From: Piscinibacter sp.
GTDB taxonomy: Bacteria > Pseudomonadota > Gammaproteobacteria > Burkholderiales > Burkholderiaceae_C
Assembly: GCA_017983795.1 (NCBI GenBank)
Contig: JAGOAS010000008.1
Coordinates: 1-64,000 of the forward strand
Reading direction: 5' to 3'
DNA length: 64,000 nucleotides
The translations under genes and the position numbers were made by a program. Numbering within the stretch: position 1 is the stretch's first letter; every line of letters begins with the position of its first letter. This document shows, piece by piece, positions 42,951 to 51,311 of this stretch. Under the pieces are notes generated by a model. The model was not told the origin of the DNA. It saw only the letters and a program-made list of their open reading frames with translations, and did not search any database.

Positions 42951-44987
42951 GTGTCCGAACCCGCCTCGCTCAACCCGGCCCAGATGGAAGCGGTGCACCA
43001 CCTCGGCGGGCCCTGCCTGGTGCTGGCCGGCGCCGGCTCGGGCAAGACGCGCGTCATCACGCACAAGATCGCGCGGCTGCTGCAGGCGGGCTATGCGCCC
43101 GGCCAGATCGCCGCGATCACCTTCACCAACAAGGCCGCGGCCGAGATGCGCGAGCGCGCCAAGGCGCTGATCGGCCCGAAGGCGGCCAGGCCGCTGGTGG
43201 TGAGCACCTTCCACTCGCTGGGCGTGCGCCTGCTGCGCGAGGACGGTCAGCGTGTCGGCCTGAAGCCGCAGTTCAGCATCCTCGACAGCGACGACGTGCT
43301 CGGCATCCTCAAGGACGCCGGCGGCAGCACCGACAACGCCCTGGCGCGGCGCTGGCAGTGGGCCATCAGCCTGTGGAAGAACCAGGGCTTGAACAGTGCG
43401 CAGGTCGAGCCGGCCGACGACGACGAGCGCGTCGCGCAGCGTGTGATGCAGCGCTACGAGGAGCGTCTGGCGGCCTTCCAGGCGGTCGACTTCGACGACT
43501 TGATCGGCCTGCCGGTGGCGCTGCTGCGCCGCGACGCCGAGGCGCGCGCCAAGTGGCAGGCGCAGCTGCGCTACCTGCTGGTCGACGAGTACCAGGACAC
43601 CAACGCCGTGCAGTACGAGATGCTCAAGCTGCTGGCCGGCGAGCGCGCCATGTTCACCGCAGTGGGCGACGACGACCAGAGCATCTACGGCTGGCGCGGC
43701 GCGACCATCGAGAACCTGCGCCGCCTGCCGGACGAATTCCCCGCGCTGAAGGTGATTCCGCTCGAACAGAACTACCGCTCCACCGGCCACATCCTGCGCG
43801 CCGCCAACGCGGTGATCGCGCACAACCCCAAGCTGTTCGAGAAGAAGCTGTGGAGCGCCTTCGGCGACGGCGAGCCGGTGCGCGTGCTCGAGTGCGACGG
43901 CGAGGAGCACGAGGCCGAGCGCGCCGTGGCCTTCATCCAGGCGCAGCGCGGCCAGGGCGGCCAAGTGGCGTTCAAGGATTTCGCCGTGCTCTACCGCGCC
44001 AACCACCAGGCGCGGATCTTCGAGCAGGCCTTGCGCAAGGCGAGCATCCCCTACAAGGTGTCGGGCGGGCAGAGCTTCTTCGATCGCGCCGAGATCAAGG
44101 ACCTGTGCGCCTGGCTGCGCCTGCTCGTCAACAACGACGACGACCCGGCCTTCCTGCGCGCCGTGACCACGCCCAAGCGCGGCATCGGCCACCAGACGCT
44201 GGCCAGCCTGGGCGAATTCGCGGCGAAGTGGAAGACCAGCCTCTACGAGGCGCTGTTCGCCGAGAGCCTGGGCACGGCGCTGAACGCCCGCGCGGTCGGC
44301 TCGCTGCACGAATTCGGCCGCTACGTGAACGACCTCGAATACCGCGCCCGCCACACCGTCGGCGCGGAGGACGCCAAGGCGCTGCTGACCGGCTGGCTGA
44401 AGGACATCGCCTACGAGAAGCACCTCTACGAAGGCGAGGAGAGCGAGAAGCTCGCCGCGGCGCGCTGGTCCAACGTGATGGACTTCGTCGACTGGGTGGC
44501 CAAGCGCTGCGGTGGTGAACTGGAGAACGACGGCGGCGTGTCGGTCGAGAGCGAGAAGAAGAGCGTGCTCGAGGTGGCCCAGACCATCTCGGTGATCATC
44601 AGCCTGGCCGAACGCGGCGACGAGCAGGACGTGGTGACGCTCTCGACCCTGCATGCCGCCAAGGGCCTGGAGTGGCCGCATGTGCTGCTGGCGGGCATCA
44701 ACGAAGGCCTGCTGCCCTTCCGCAGTGAAGACGATGAGATGACGCCGCAGCGCCTCGAAGAAGAGCGCCGGCTGATGTACGTGGGCATCACGCGCGCGCG
44801 CCAGACGCTGCTGGTTTCCACGCTGCGCCGGCGCAAGCGCGGCCGCGAGACGGTGGCCGGCGTGCCCAGCCGCTTCATCGCCGAGATGAAGCTGCACGAG
44901 GTGCAGGAGAAGGGTGATCCGCGCGCCAGGCTCAAGGCGCTGCGCGAGGCGGCGGCGGCGCGCGCGGCGGTCAAGGCCGAGCCCTGA
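42951..44987 (+). CDS. rep: ATP-dependent DNA helicase Rep (UvrD superfamily 1A)
   Basis: 678 residues from GTG 42951, close to the 673 of E. coli Rep. SF1 motifs are in order: Q-motif/I LNPAQMEAV and AGAGSGKTRVIT, Ia FTNKAAAEM, II VDEYQDTN, III GDDDQSIYGWRGA, IV EQNYRST, V TLHAAKGLEW and VI MYVGITRARQTL. Rep moves 3' to 5' on single strands and helps forks pass protein blocks. The C-terminal tail is short, which favours Rep over UvrD. It is two bases upstream of yhhN. Confidence 0.92.
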   Translation: MSEPASLNPAQMEAVHHLGGPCLVLAGAGSGKTRVITHKIARLLQAGYAPGQIAAITFTNKAAAEMRERAKALIGPKAARPLVVSTFHSLGVRLLREDGQRVGLKPQFSILDSDDVLGILKDAGGSTDNALARRWQWAISLWKNQGLNSAQVEPADDDERVAQRVMQRYEERLAAFQAVDFDDLIGLPVALLRRDAEARAKWQAQLRYLLVDEYQDTNAVQYEMLKLLAGERAMFTAVGDDDQSIYGWRGATIENLRRLPDEFPALKVIPLEQNYRSTGHILRAANAVIAHNPKLFEKKLWSAFGDGEPVRVLECDGEEHEAERAVAFIQAQRGQGGQVAFKDFAVLYRANHQARIFEQALRKASIPYKVSGGQSFFDRAEIKDLCAWLRLLVNNDDDPAFLRAVTTPKRGIGHQTLASLGEFAAKWKTSLYEALFAESLGTALNARAVGSLHEFGRYVNDLEYRARHTVGAEDAKALLTGWLKDIAYEKHLYEGEESEKLAAARWSNVMDFVDWVAKRCGGELENDGGVSVESEKKSVLEVAQTISVIISLAERGDEQDVVTLSTLHAAKGLEWPHVLLAGINEGLLPFRSEDDEMTPQRLEEERRLMYVGITRARQTLLVSTLRRRKRGRETVAGVPSRFIAEMKLHEVQEKGDPRARLKALREAAAARAAVKAEP

Positions 44988-44989
44988 GC

Positions 44990-45655
44990 ATGGTGCTCGG
45001 CCTGCTCGTGCTCGCATCGGCGCTGACGGCCATAGCCGCCGGCATCGGGCTGCTGCCCGCCGCGCTGCTGTTCGTCGCCAAGCCGCTCACCACCGTGCTG
45101 CTGATCGTGCGCGCCGCGCGCCGCGGCCACGACGAGGCGCGCGCACGGCGCTGGATCCTCGCCGGCCTGCTGCTTTCGCTGGCCGGCGACGTGGCCTTGC
45201 TGTGGCCCGAGCAGGGCTTTCTGCCGGGATTGATCGCCTTCCTGCTCGCGCACCTGGCCTACATCGCGGCGTTCTCGACGCGGGCGCGTCTTGCCGCGCG
45301 CGGCGCGCCTTTCGCCGCCTATGCGCTCGTCGCCGGCGCGGTGCTGATGCTGCTGTGGCCCGGCGTGCCGACGGCGCTGCGCGTGCCGGTGCTGCTCTAC
45401 GTGGCCTGCCTCGCGGCCATGGCCGCGCAGGCGGCGGTGGTGTGGCTGGGCTCGCGCGGCGGCGAGCGCGAGGGCCTGGCGCGCATCGGCGCGCTCGGCG
45501 GCGCGCTGTTCGTGCTCTCCGATGCGCTGCTCGCCACCAACAAGTTCGCCGGGCCGCTGCCGCTCGCCTCGCTGTGGGTGCTGGCCAGCTACTGGGCGGC
45601 GCAGTGGTGCATCGCCGGCTCGCTGCGCGCGAGCGGGACCGCTACATCCCCTTGA
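44990..45655 (+). CDS. YhhN-family lysoplasmalogenase-like membrane protein
   Basis: 221 residues, about eight hydrophobic helices, with the YhhN motifs FVAKPLTTVLL, GLLLSLAGDVALLWP and SDALLATNKFAGPL. Vertebrate and some bacterial members hydrolyse the vinyl-ether bond of lysoplasmalogens; the activity is unproven here. ATG 44990 follows the rep stop by two bases. Its last 14 bases overlap the convergent response-regulator gene. Confidence 0.88.
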   Translation: MVLGLLVLASALTAIAAGIGLLPAALLFVAKPLTTVLLIVRAARRGHDEARARRWILAGLLLSLAGDVALLWPEQGFLPGLIAFLLAHLAYIAAFSTRARLAARGAPFAAYALVAGAVLMLLWPGVPTALRVPVLLYVACLAAMAAQAAVVWLGSRGGEREGLARIGALGGALFVLSDALLATNKFAGPLPLASLWVLASYWAAQWCIAGSLRASGTATSP

Positions 45656-46469
45656 ACAAGCCCGTGAAGCTGCGCGACACCTCCAGCTTCTCCGGGTGAC
45701 CTTTCACGCTGACGAGCTGGCGGCCGCGCAGGTCGCGGCTCACGCCGGCGATCGCCTTCACGTTGACCAGCGTCGAGCGGTGGATCTGCCAGAACAGCTC
45801 GGCGTCGAGCTCGTCGAGCAGTTCCTTGATCGGCTTGCGGATCAGCGCCTCCAGCGTGGCCGTCTGGACGCGGGTGTACTTCTCGTCGGAGATGAAGAAC
45901 AACACCTCCTCGACGGGGATCATCTGGATGCTCTGCCCGACGCTCGCCTGGATCCACTTCAGCCTGGCCGCCGCGCCCGGGTTCATGTGCCCGGAGAGCT
46001 TCTGCAGCAGCTGCTGCATGCCGCCCAGCGCCGGGCCCTCGCCGCGCTCGCGCCGGGCGAGGCGCTTGCGCAGCCGCTCGGCGGTGCGCGCGAGGCGCTC
46101 GCGCTCGGCGGGCTTGAGCACATAGTCGGCCGCGCCCTGCTCGAAGGCCTCGACCGCGTATTCGTCGTAGGCGGTGATGAAGACCAGCTCGCAGCCGGCC
46201 CAGCCATCGGCGCTCTCGTCGCCCGAGGGCAGCTGCGCGATCGCGCGCGCCGCCTCCACGCCGGTCATGCCGGGCATGCGGATGTCGAGGAAGGCGATGT
46301 CGGGGTGATGCTGCTCGACCAGTTGCACCGCCTCGGCGCCGTTCTTCGCCTCGGCCACGATCTCGAGCTCGGGCCAGGCTTCCGCGAGGCGCGTGCGCAG
46401 CTGTTCGCGCATCAGGCGCTCGTCGTCGGCGATCACGGCGCGAGGGGCCGGCGTGCTGCTCGTGCTCAT
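45642..46469 (-). CDS. LytTR-family response regulator
   Basis: 275 residues. The N-terminal receiver domain has the acidic pair DD (15-16), phospho-acceptor Asp62 (FLDIRMPG), Thr in VFITAYDEYA and Lys in DYVLKPAE. The C-terminal LytTR DNA-binding domain (about 168-275) contains FFISDEKYTRVQT and FWQIHRSTLVNVKAI. It overlaps the upstream kinase gene by four bases, so the two form one signalling pair resembling AlgR/AlgZ or YehT/YehU. The target genes are unknown. Confidence 0.93.
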   Translation of the reverse strand: MSTSSTPAPRAVIADDERLMREQLRTRLAEAWPELEIVAEAKNGAEAVQLVEQHHPDIAFLDIRMPGMTGVEAARAIAQLPSGDESADGWAGCELVFITAYDEYAVEAFEQGAADYVLKPAERERLARTAERLRKRLARRERGEGPALGGMQQLLQKLSGHMNPGAAARLKWIQASVGQSIQMIPVEEVLFFISDEKYTRVQTATLEALIRKPIKELLDELDAELFWQIHRSTLVNVKAIAGVSRDLRGRQLVSVKGHPEKLEVSRSFTGLFKGM

Positions 46470-47890
46470 GCGGCCATCGTAGCGTCGTCGGCCGTCTGGG
46501 CCACGTAGGGCACGGTGATCGTCACCTTGGTGCCGCCGGGCGGGTTCTCGGCCACCGCCAGCGAGGCCTTGTTGCCGTACAGCAGCTGCAGCCGCTCGCG
46601 GATGTTGTTCAGCCCGATGCCGGTGCCGGCCGTCGCCGCCTTGCCGAAGCCGACGCCGCTGTCGGCCACCGTCACCGCGAGCTTGCCGTGCACGATCTGC
46701 GCCCGCACCGACAGCAGCCCGCCCTCGGGCTTGGGCTCCAGGCCGTGCTTGATGGCGTTCTCCACCAGGCCCTGCAGCATCATCGGCGGGAAGGCGGCCG
46801 AGCGCAGGCCCTCGGGCACGTCGATCTCGGTCGTCAGCCGGTCTTCCATGCGCACCTTGAGGATCTCCAGGTAGGGCTGGATCACCGCCATCTCGCGGCC
46901 GAGATCGCGCACGCCGTTGCCGCCGCCGTTGGCTTCGCGCATGGTCGGCATGCTGGCGCGCAGCAGCGCGATCAGGTTCTTCTGCATCACCGAGGCGCGC
47001 TTCGGGTCGGTCTCGATGAGGTGGTCGATCGAGGCCAGCGTGTTGAAGAGGAAGTGCGGCTCCACCTGCGCCTGCATGGCCGCCATGCGCGCCTCCACCA
47101 CCTGGCGCTTGAGCTGCTCGGCCTCGGCCGTCTCGGTGGCCTGCGCGGCCTTCACCTCGGCCTGCAGGCGGCCCTTGTAGGTGATCTTGAGGATGATCGA
47201 CATCGCGATCCACAGGAAGGCGATCGTCGGCAGCTCGTCGCCGAGGGTGAAGTAGTCCCGGCGGCGGCCGGGCGGCGTGATGTTCACCGTCACGTCGCCC
47301 TGCGCGCCGCTCTCGGCGGCCGCCTCCGCGGCGGCGTCGGCGGCGGCCTCGATGGCCTCCTTGATCTGGTCGCGCGCCTCGCGCACGGCCTCGCGCACGA
47401 CCTCGCTGTCGGCGCCGGGCGGCACCTTGATCTCGATGCCGTCGCGGCTGATCTCGAGCCCGGGCGAGGCCGCCGATGCACTGCCGGCCGCCGAGCTGGC
47501 TGCCGAGCTGGCCGCGGCCGGGGCGCGCCGCACGAAGATGCCGTCGCCGTTGATGCTGATCTGCACCTCGCCCTTGGTCGCCGTGACGCCGCTGGCCGCG
47601 CCCTCGGCCGCCTTGCCCTTCTGGCTGCGCTCGATGTGGACCACCGGCTTGGGCGGCTTGGGCGGGGTGGGCGGCGCCGCGGTCTCGTCGACGCGCGCCA
47701 ATGTCGGCAGGCGGATGTTGAACGGCGGGATGTTCTGCAGGATGCCGCTCATGATCATCAGCAGCAGCGACAGCGCGATGAACTTCCACCAGCTGATGGT
47801 CACCAGCCAGCCGCCGTAGGCGTGGTAGCCGCGCACGACGGCGGCGGCGAAGGCCGACCAGCGGCTCGTGGAAGGGGCGGAGGTATTCAT
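46466..47890 (-). CDS. LytS/AlgZ-type sensor histidine kinase with unusual extracytoplasmic region
   Basis: 474 residues. One membrane helix at about 31-53, an extracytoplasmic part of about 165 residues, and a second helix at about 220-237. The kinase part has the phospho-accepting His279 (VEPHFLFNTL) of the His_kinase family (PF06580) and ATP-site motifs VENAIKHGL and GTGIGLNNIRERL. The extracytoplasmic part is Pro/Ala-rich, with three short strand-like pieces (GEVQISINGDG, GLEISRDGIEIKV, DVTVNITPP) separated by Ala/Ser runs. It partners the LytTR regulator downstream. Confidence 0.93.
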   Translation of the reverse strand: MNTSAPSTSRWSAFAAAVVRGYHAYGGWLVTISWWKFIALSLLLMIMSGILQNIPPFNIRLPTLARVDETAAPPTPPKPPKPVVHIERSQKGKAAEGAASGVTATKGEVQISINGDGIFVRRAPAAASSAASSAAGSASAASPGLEISRDGIEIKVPPGADSEVVREAVREARDQIKEAIEAAADAAAEAAAESGAQGDVTVNITPPGRRRDYFTLGDELPTIAFLWIAMSIILKITYKGRLQAEVKAAQATETAEAEQLKRQVVEARMAAMQAQVEPHFLFNTLASIDHLIETDPKRASVMQKNLIALLRASMPTMREANGGGNGVRDLGREMAVIQPYLEILKVRMEDRLTTEIDVPEGLRSAAFPPMMLQGLVENAIKHGLEPKPEGGLLSVRAQIVHGKLAVTVADSGVGFGKAATAGTGIGLNNIRERLQLLYGNKASLAVAENPPGGTKVTITVPYVAQTADDATMAA

Positions 47891-47965
47891 CGGCCGCGAC
47901 TGTACGGCGCCGCCGCGCCGCGCGCGAGCGCGCTGCGACAGGCTGCGCCGGCGCGCGACGAAGCG

Positions 47966-49393
47966 CTACAGGAAGCCGATCGAGCGTGCGCTGCCGAAGT
48001 TCTTCAGGTTGGGCAGCACGGCGTCGAGCTGCGCCGGCGTGGCGCCGAACCAGGCCAGCAGCGTGGCCGCGTACTGGTCGACCGACAGCGTCGGGATCCA
48101 GCGGCCCTGCAGCTCCCAGCTGTCCACGCCCACGTCGTCGGGCCCGCCCAGGGTCAGCGTCGGGTAGCTGCCGTAGGTGGTGCCGCCGCGCACCGCGCCG
48201 CCGATCACCAGGTGGTGGTTACCCCAGGCGTGGTCGGTGCCGTTGCTGTTGTTGGGCGTGAAGGTGCGGCCGAAGTCGCTCTGCGTGAAGGCCGTCACCG
48301 CGTCGGCCAGGCCGAGCGCCTTCATGGCGTTGTGGAAGCAGGCGAGCGAATCGCCCACCTGGCGCAGCAGCGCGGCGTGCTTGCCGTCGAGCACGCTGGC
48401 GCCGATCTGGTTGCCGTGGGTGTCGAAGCCGCCGAGCTGGGCGAAGAAGATCTGCCGGTTGCCCTGCACCGTCGCGTTGCCGGCGATCAGCTTGGCGATC
48501 TGGTAGAGCTGGCGCGGCAGGCCGTCGGCCACGGTGCCGTTGCTGATCAGCGGCGCGAAGGCCGTGTCGATCGCCGCCACCGAGCCGGCCTGGCCGGGCG
48601 TGGCCTTGATCAGCGCGGCGAGCCGGTCCGACACCGCGAAGGCGTCACGCTGCATCTTCGCGTAGACCTCGGCGAGATCGTTGTCCTGCACCTCCTCGTA
48701 GATGCCGCGCAGCGCATTGGCGCGCGCCACCAGCGGCGCGGAGCTGGTGCGCCAGCTCTCGGTGCCGAGCTCGTAGGCGCCGAAGTCGGCGCCGGGGTCG
48801 GGCAGCACCAGCGGCGCCGACAGCGAGGACAGCCCGTAGCGCCCGTTGCCGCCCACCGAGATCACCGGGTTGGCCGTGGCCAGCGCCTCGGCGGCGCGGC
48901 CGCCCCAGCCGGTGCGCGTCAGAGCGTCGGTGCTGGCCGTCTCCCACAGCACCTGCTGGTCGCTGTGCGAGAACAGGCTGTCGGGCACGAGCTCGGAGCT
49001 CTGCGGCGCGGCGCGGAACTGCGCCTTGGTGATCGGCTGGTAGAGCGGGCCGAGGTTGAACACCGGCGCGAGGCGGCCTTCGCTCCAGGCCGGCGCGAGC
49101 GCTGCCAGCGAGGGGTGCAGGCCGTAGCCGCTGCTGCCCAGGCCGATCAGGCTGGCCTGCGGCAGGGCCAGCGTCTTGCGCACCGCGGCGTACTGGGCGT
49201 AGCGCGTCGCGTCGGTCGGCACGATGGTGTTCAGGCCGTCGTTGCCGCCGTAGAGGAAGACGCACACCAGCGCCTTGTAGTCGGCGGCGCGCGCCGGCGT
49301 CGCGGGCAGCAGCAGGTTGCCGAGCGCACCGAGGCCGGCGCTGGCGCCGACCAGGCCGGCGGCCTTGAGCCAGTGACGTCGGGAGGGGTTCAT
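47966..49393 (-). CDS. DUF1501 family exported protein
   Basis: 475 residues from ATG 49393 with AAGGAG eight bases upstream. A twin-arginine signal (SRRHWLKAAG) and cleavage near residue 38 (ARA) are followed by the DUF1501 core: CVFLYGGNDGLNTIVP, FAQLGGFDTHGNQ and FTQSDFGRTF. The fold is related to alkaline phosphatase-like sulfatases, and the His/Asp-containing FDTHG and GTDHAWGNH blocks could bind metal. It is eleven bases from the DUF1800 gene upstream, a pairing seen in many bacteria. Function is unknown. Confidence 0.92.
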   Translation of the reverse strand: MNPSRRHWLKAAGLVGASAGLGALGNLLLPATPARAADYKALVCVFLYGGNDGLNTIVPTDATRYAQYAAVRKTLALPQASLIGLGSSGYGLHPSLAALAPAWSEGRLAPVFNLGPLYQPITKAQFRAAPQSSELVPDSLFSHSDQQVLWETASTDALTRTGWGGRAAEALATANPVISVGGNGRYGLSSLSAPLVLPDPGADFGAYELGTESWRTSSAPLVARANALRGIYEEVQDNDLAEVYAKMQRDAFAVSDRLAALIKATPGQAGSVAAIDTAFAPLISNGTVADGLPRQLYQIAKLIAGNATVQGNRQIFFAQLGGFDTHGNQIGASVLDGKHAALLRQVGDSLACFHNAMKALGLADAVTAFTQSDFGRTFTPNNSNGTDHAWGNHHLVIGGAVRGGTTYGSYPTLTLGGPDDVGVDSWELQGRWIPTLSVDQYAATLLAWFGATPAQLDAVLPNLKNFGSARSIGFL

Positions 49394-49404
49394 GCGCGGC
49401 TCCT

Positions 49405-51162
49405 TCATCGCTGCACCTGGAAGGCCGGCGTGGCGAATACGAGGTAGGCGGCCTGGCGGGCGCGCTCGCTCTGCCAGTTGGCGCTGTTGGAGGAGGCGAA
49501 GGCCTCGACGGCGCTGACGATGCGGCCGCGCGTGCCGCTGGGCAGCGCCGCGCCGGTGGCCAGCACCGAGAGGCGGTCGACCAGCTTGGCGGCATCGGCG
49601 GCGTCGGCCTCGAAGGGCGCGGTGTCGATGCGCGTGCCGAAGGCGCCGGGCACGCCGGCGGCCGGGTCCGAGCCGCCCCAGTACAGCAGGTAGGTGAGGA
49701 AGTTGAGCCGCTCCAGCGCCGCGTTGGCGTTGTGGATGCCGAACTGCGGCCCGACCATGCCGGGCTTGCCCGGCACCGGGTAGTCGGGCGGGTAGAAGTT
49801 GAACACCGAAGGCGGCCGGAACATGTGCTGGCGCAGCGTCTCGCCCCACCACCAGCCGAGCGCGTCGCCGTCGCTGCTGCCGTTGAGCGCGCGCAGCACG
49901 GCGGTGAACATCAGCGCCGGCTCGCGCAGCTTGCCCGCGCCGCGCGCCGGGCTCTCGCTGCGCGCCTCGGCATCGAGCAGGATCGCCGCCACCGTGGCGG
50001 CCAGGTCGCCGCGCTGGCCGGCGCCGAAGCTGCGGCCTTCGGCGCTGTAGCTGCCAGCGGTGAAGGCGGCGGCCACGCGCTGCACGTAGGCCGGGCTGGG
50101 GTTGCTCGTCACCAGGTGCTGGATCAGCTGCTTCGCGATGAAGGGCGCGGTGTTCGGGTGCTGCATCACGCTGTCGAGCACCGTCTCCAGCGCGCTGGCC
50201 GGCGTGCTGCCGGCCAGCTTGCTCATGCCCGAGAGCAGCGGCCGCGCGCTCGCGTCGTGGAAGCTCGCCACCGCCACCATGTCGCCGCCGTAGTACTGGC
50301 AGTTCGCGCCGCTCGGCCAGCAGCCGTAGGGCGTGGCGCCGCCGGCCGGGTAGGTCCAGCCGGTCAGCGCGAAGGCGTAGTTGCGCACCGTGTCGTTGTT
50401 GTAGGTGGCGCTGCAGGCGCCGCCCTTGAGCGTGCCGTCGGCCTCGAGCTCGCAGGTGCCGATCGAGAACAGCTGCAGCAGCTCGCGCGCGAAGTTCTCG
50501 TTGGGCGCGGCCTTGTCGTTGTTGGCGTTGTTGAGGAAGTCGCCCATCACCGGCGAGAGCGTCACCTTCCTGAGCAGCTGGCGGTAGTTGCCGAAGGCGT
50601 TGTCCAGCAGCGCGTTGTGGTAGTTGCGCAGCCCGTAGGTGCCCTCGACGTCGAGGTTGTTCACCACCAGGATCTGCTGCAGCGCATAGGCGGTGCGCTG
50701 GCGCAGCTGGTCGGCGTTGCGCGTCGCGTTGCGGTAGAAGTCCCACAGCAGCGGCTGGCTCGAGTACCAGTCGCGCCAGCAGTTGGCACCGGCGTTGGCG
50801 GCCTGGTCGCAGAAGCCGGTGTTGCTGGTGTTCTTGTGGATCGCATCGCCGCCGCCCGACACGTAGTGCGATGCCGACAGGCCCATCTGCGCGGCCACCC
50901 AGGCGGCGCGGCCCTGCGTGCGGATGTCGGCCACCAGCGCCTCGGTGGCGCCGAAGCTGGCTTGGTCGGCGAGCCGCCAGGCGTCGCGCACGCTCACCGT
51001 GGCGGGCGCCGGCGACGGGCTCGGTGCAGGCGAAGGCGAGGGCGTTCCGCCCGTGGCCGCCGTGCCGGAATTGCCGCCGCCGCAGGCCGCCAGCAGGGCC
51101 GCGGCGCCTGCCGCCACGAACAGCGTGCGCAGGCGCTGCGCACGCACGATGGATTCGCTCAT
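49405..51162 (-). CDS. DUF1800 family lipoprotein
   Basis: 585 residues. The lipoprotein signal ends in LLAAC (Cys27), followed by a Gly-rich and Pro/Ser-repeat linker (residues 28-54) and the DUF1800 domain: ADQASFGATEALVADIR, FARELLQLFSIGT, ALTGWTY and FRPPSVFNFYPPDYP. It is probably anchored to a membrane facing the periplasm. The partner DUF1501 gene follows directly, so the two products probably act together. DUF1800 has no established activity. Confidence 0.92.
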   Translation of the reverse strand: MSESIVRAQRLRTLFVAAGAAALLAACGGGNSGTAATGGTPSPSPAPSPSPAPATVSVRDAWRLADQASFGATEALVADIRTQGRAAWVAAQMGLSASHYVSGGGDAIHKNTSNTGFCDQAANAGANCWRDWYSSQPLLWDFYRNATRNADQLRQRTAYALQQILVVNNLDVEGTYGLRNYHNALLDNAFGNYRQLLRKVTLSPVMGDFLNNANNDKAAPNENFARELLQLFSIGTCELEADGTLKGGACSATYNNDTVRNYAFALTGWTYPAGGATPYGCWPSGANCQYYGGDMVAVASFHDASARPLLSGMSKLAGSTPASALETVLDSVMQHPNTAPFIAKQLIQHLVTSNPSPAYVQRVAAAFTAGSYSAEGRSFGAGQRGDLAATVAAILLDAEARSESPARGAGKLREPALMFTAVLRALNGSSDGDALGWWWGETLRQHMFRPPSVFNFYPPDYPVPGKPGMVGPQFGIHNANAALERLNFLTYLLYWGGSDPAAGVPGAFGTRIDTAPFEADAADAAKLVDRLSVLATGAALPSGTRGRIVSAVEAFASSNSANWQSERARQAAYLVFATPAFQVQR

Positions 51163-51311
51163 GGCACTCCCTTGGCCGTCGATGCGCGGCCTGTGCCCGA
51201 ACGATGCGCGAAGCGCGGCGCCTGCGGTGTCCAAACGTGACGCCGGCATGCCGCCGGTTGACCATCGGCAGCAGCTTGAAACAGCTGGTGGCGGGTTCGG
51301 CTGCGCGTCGC

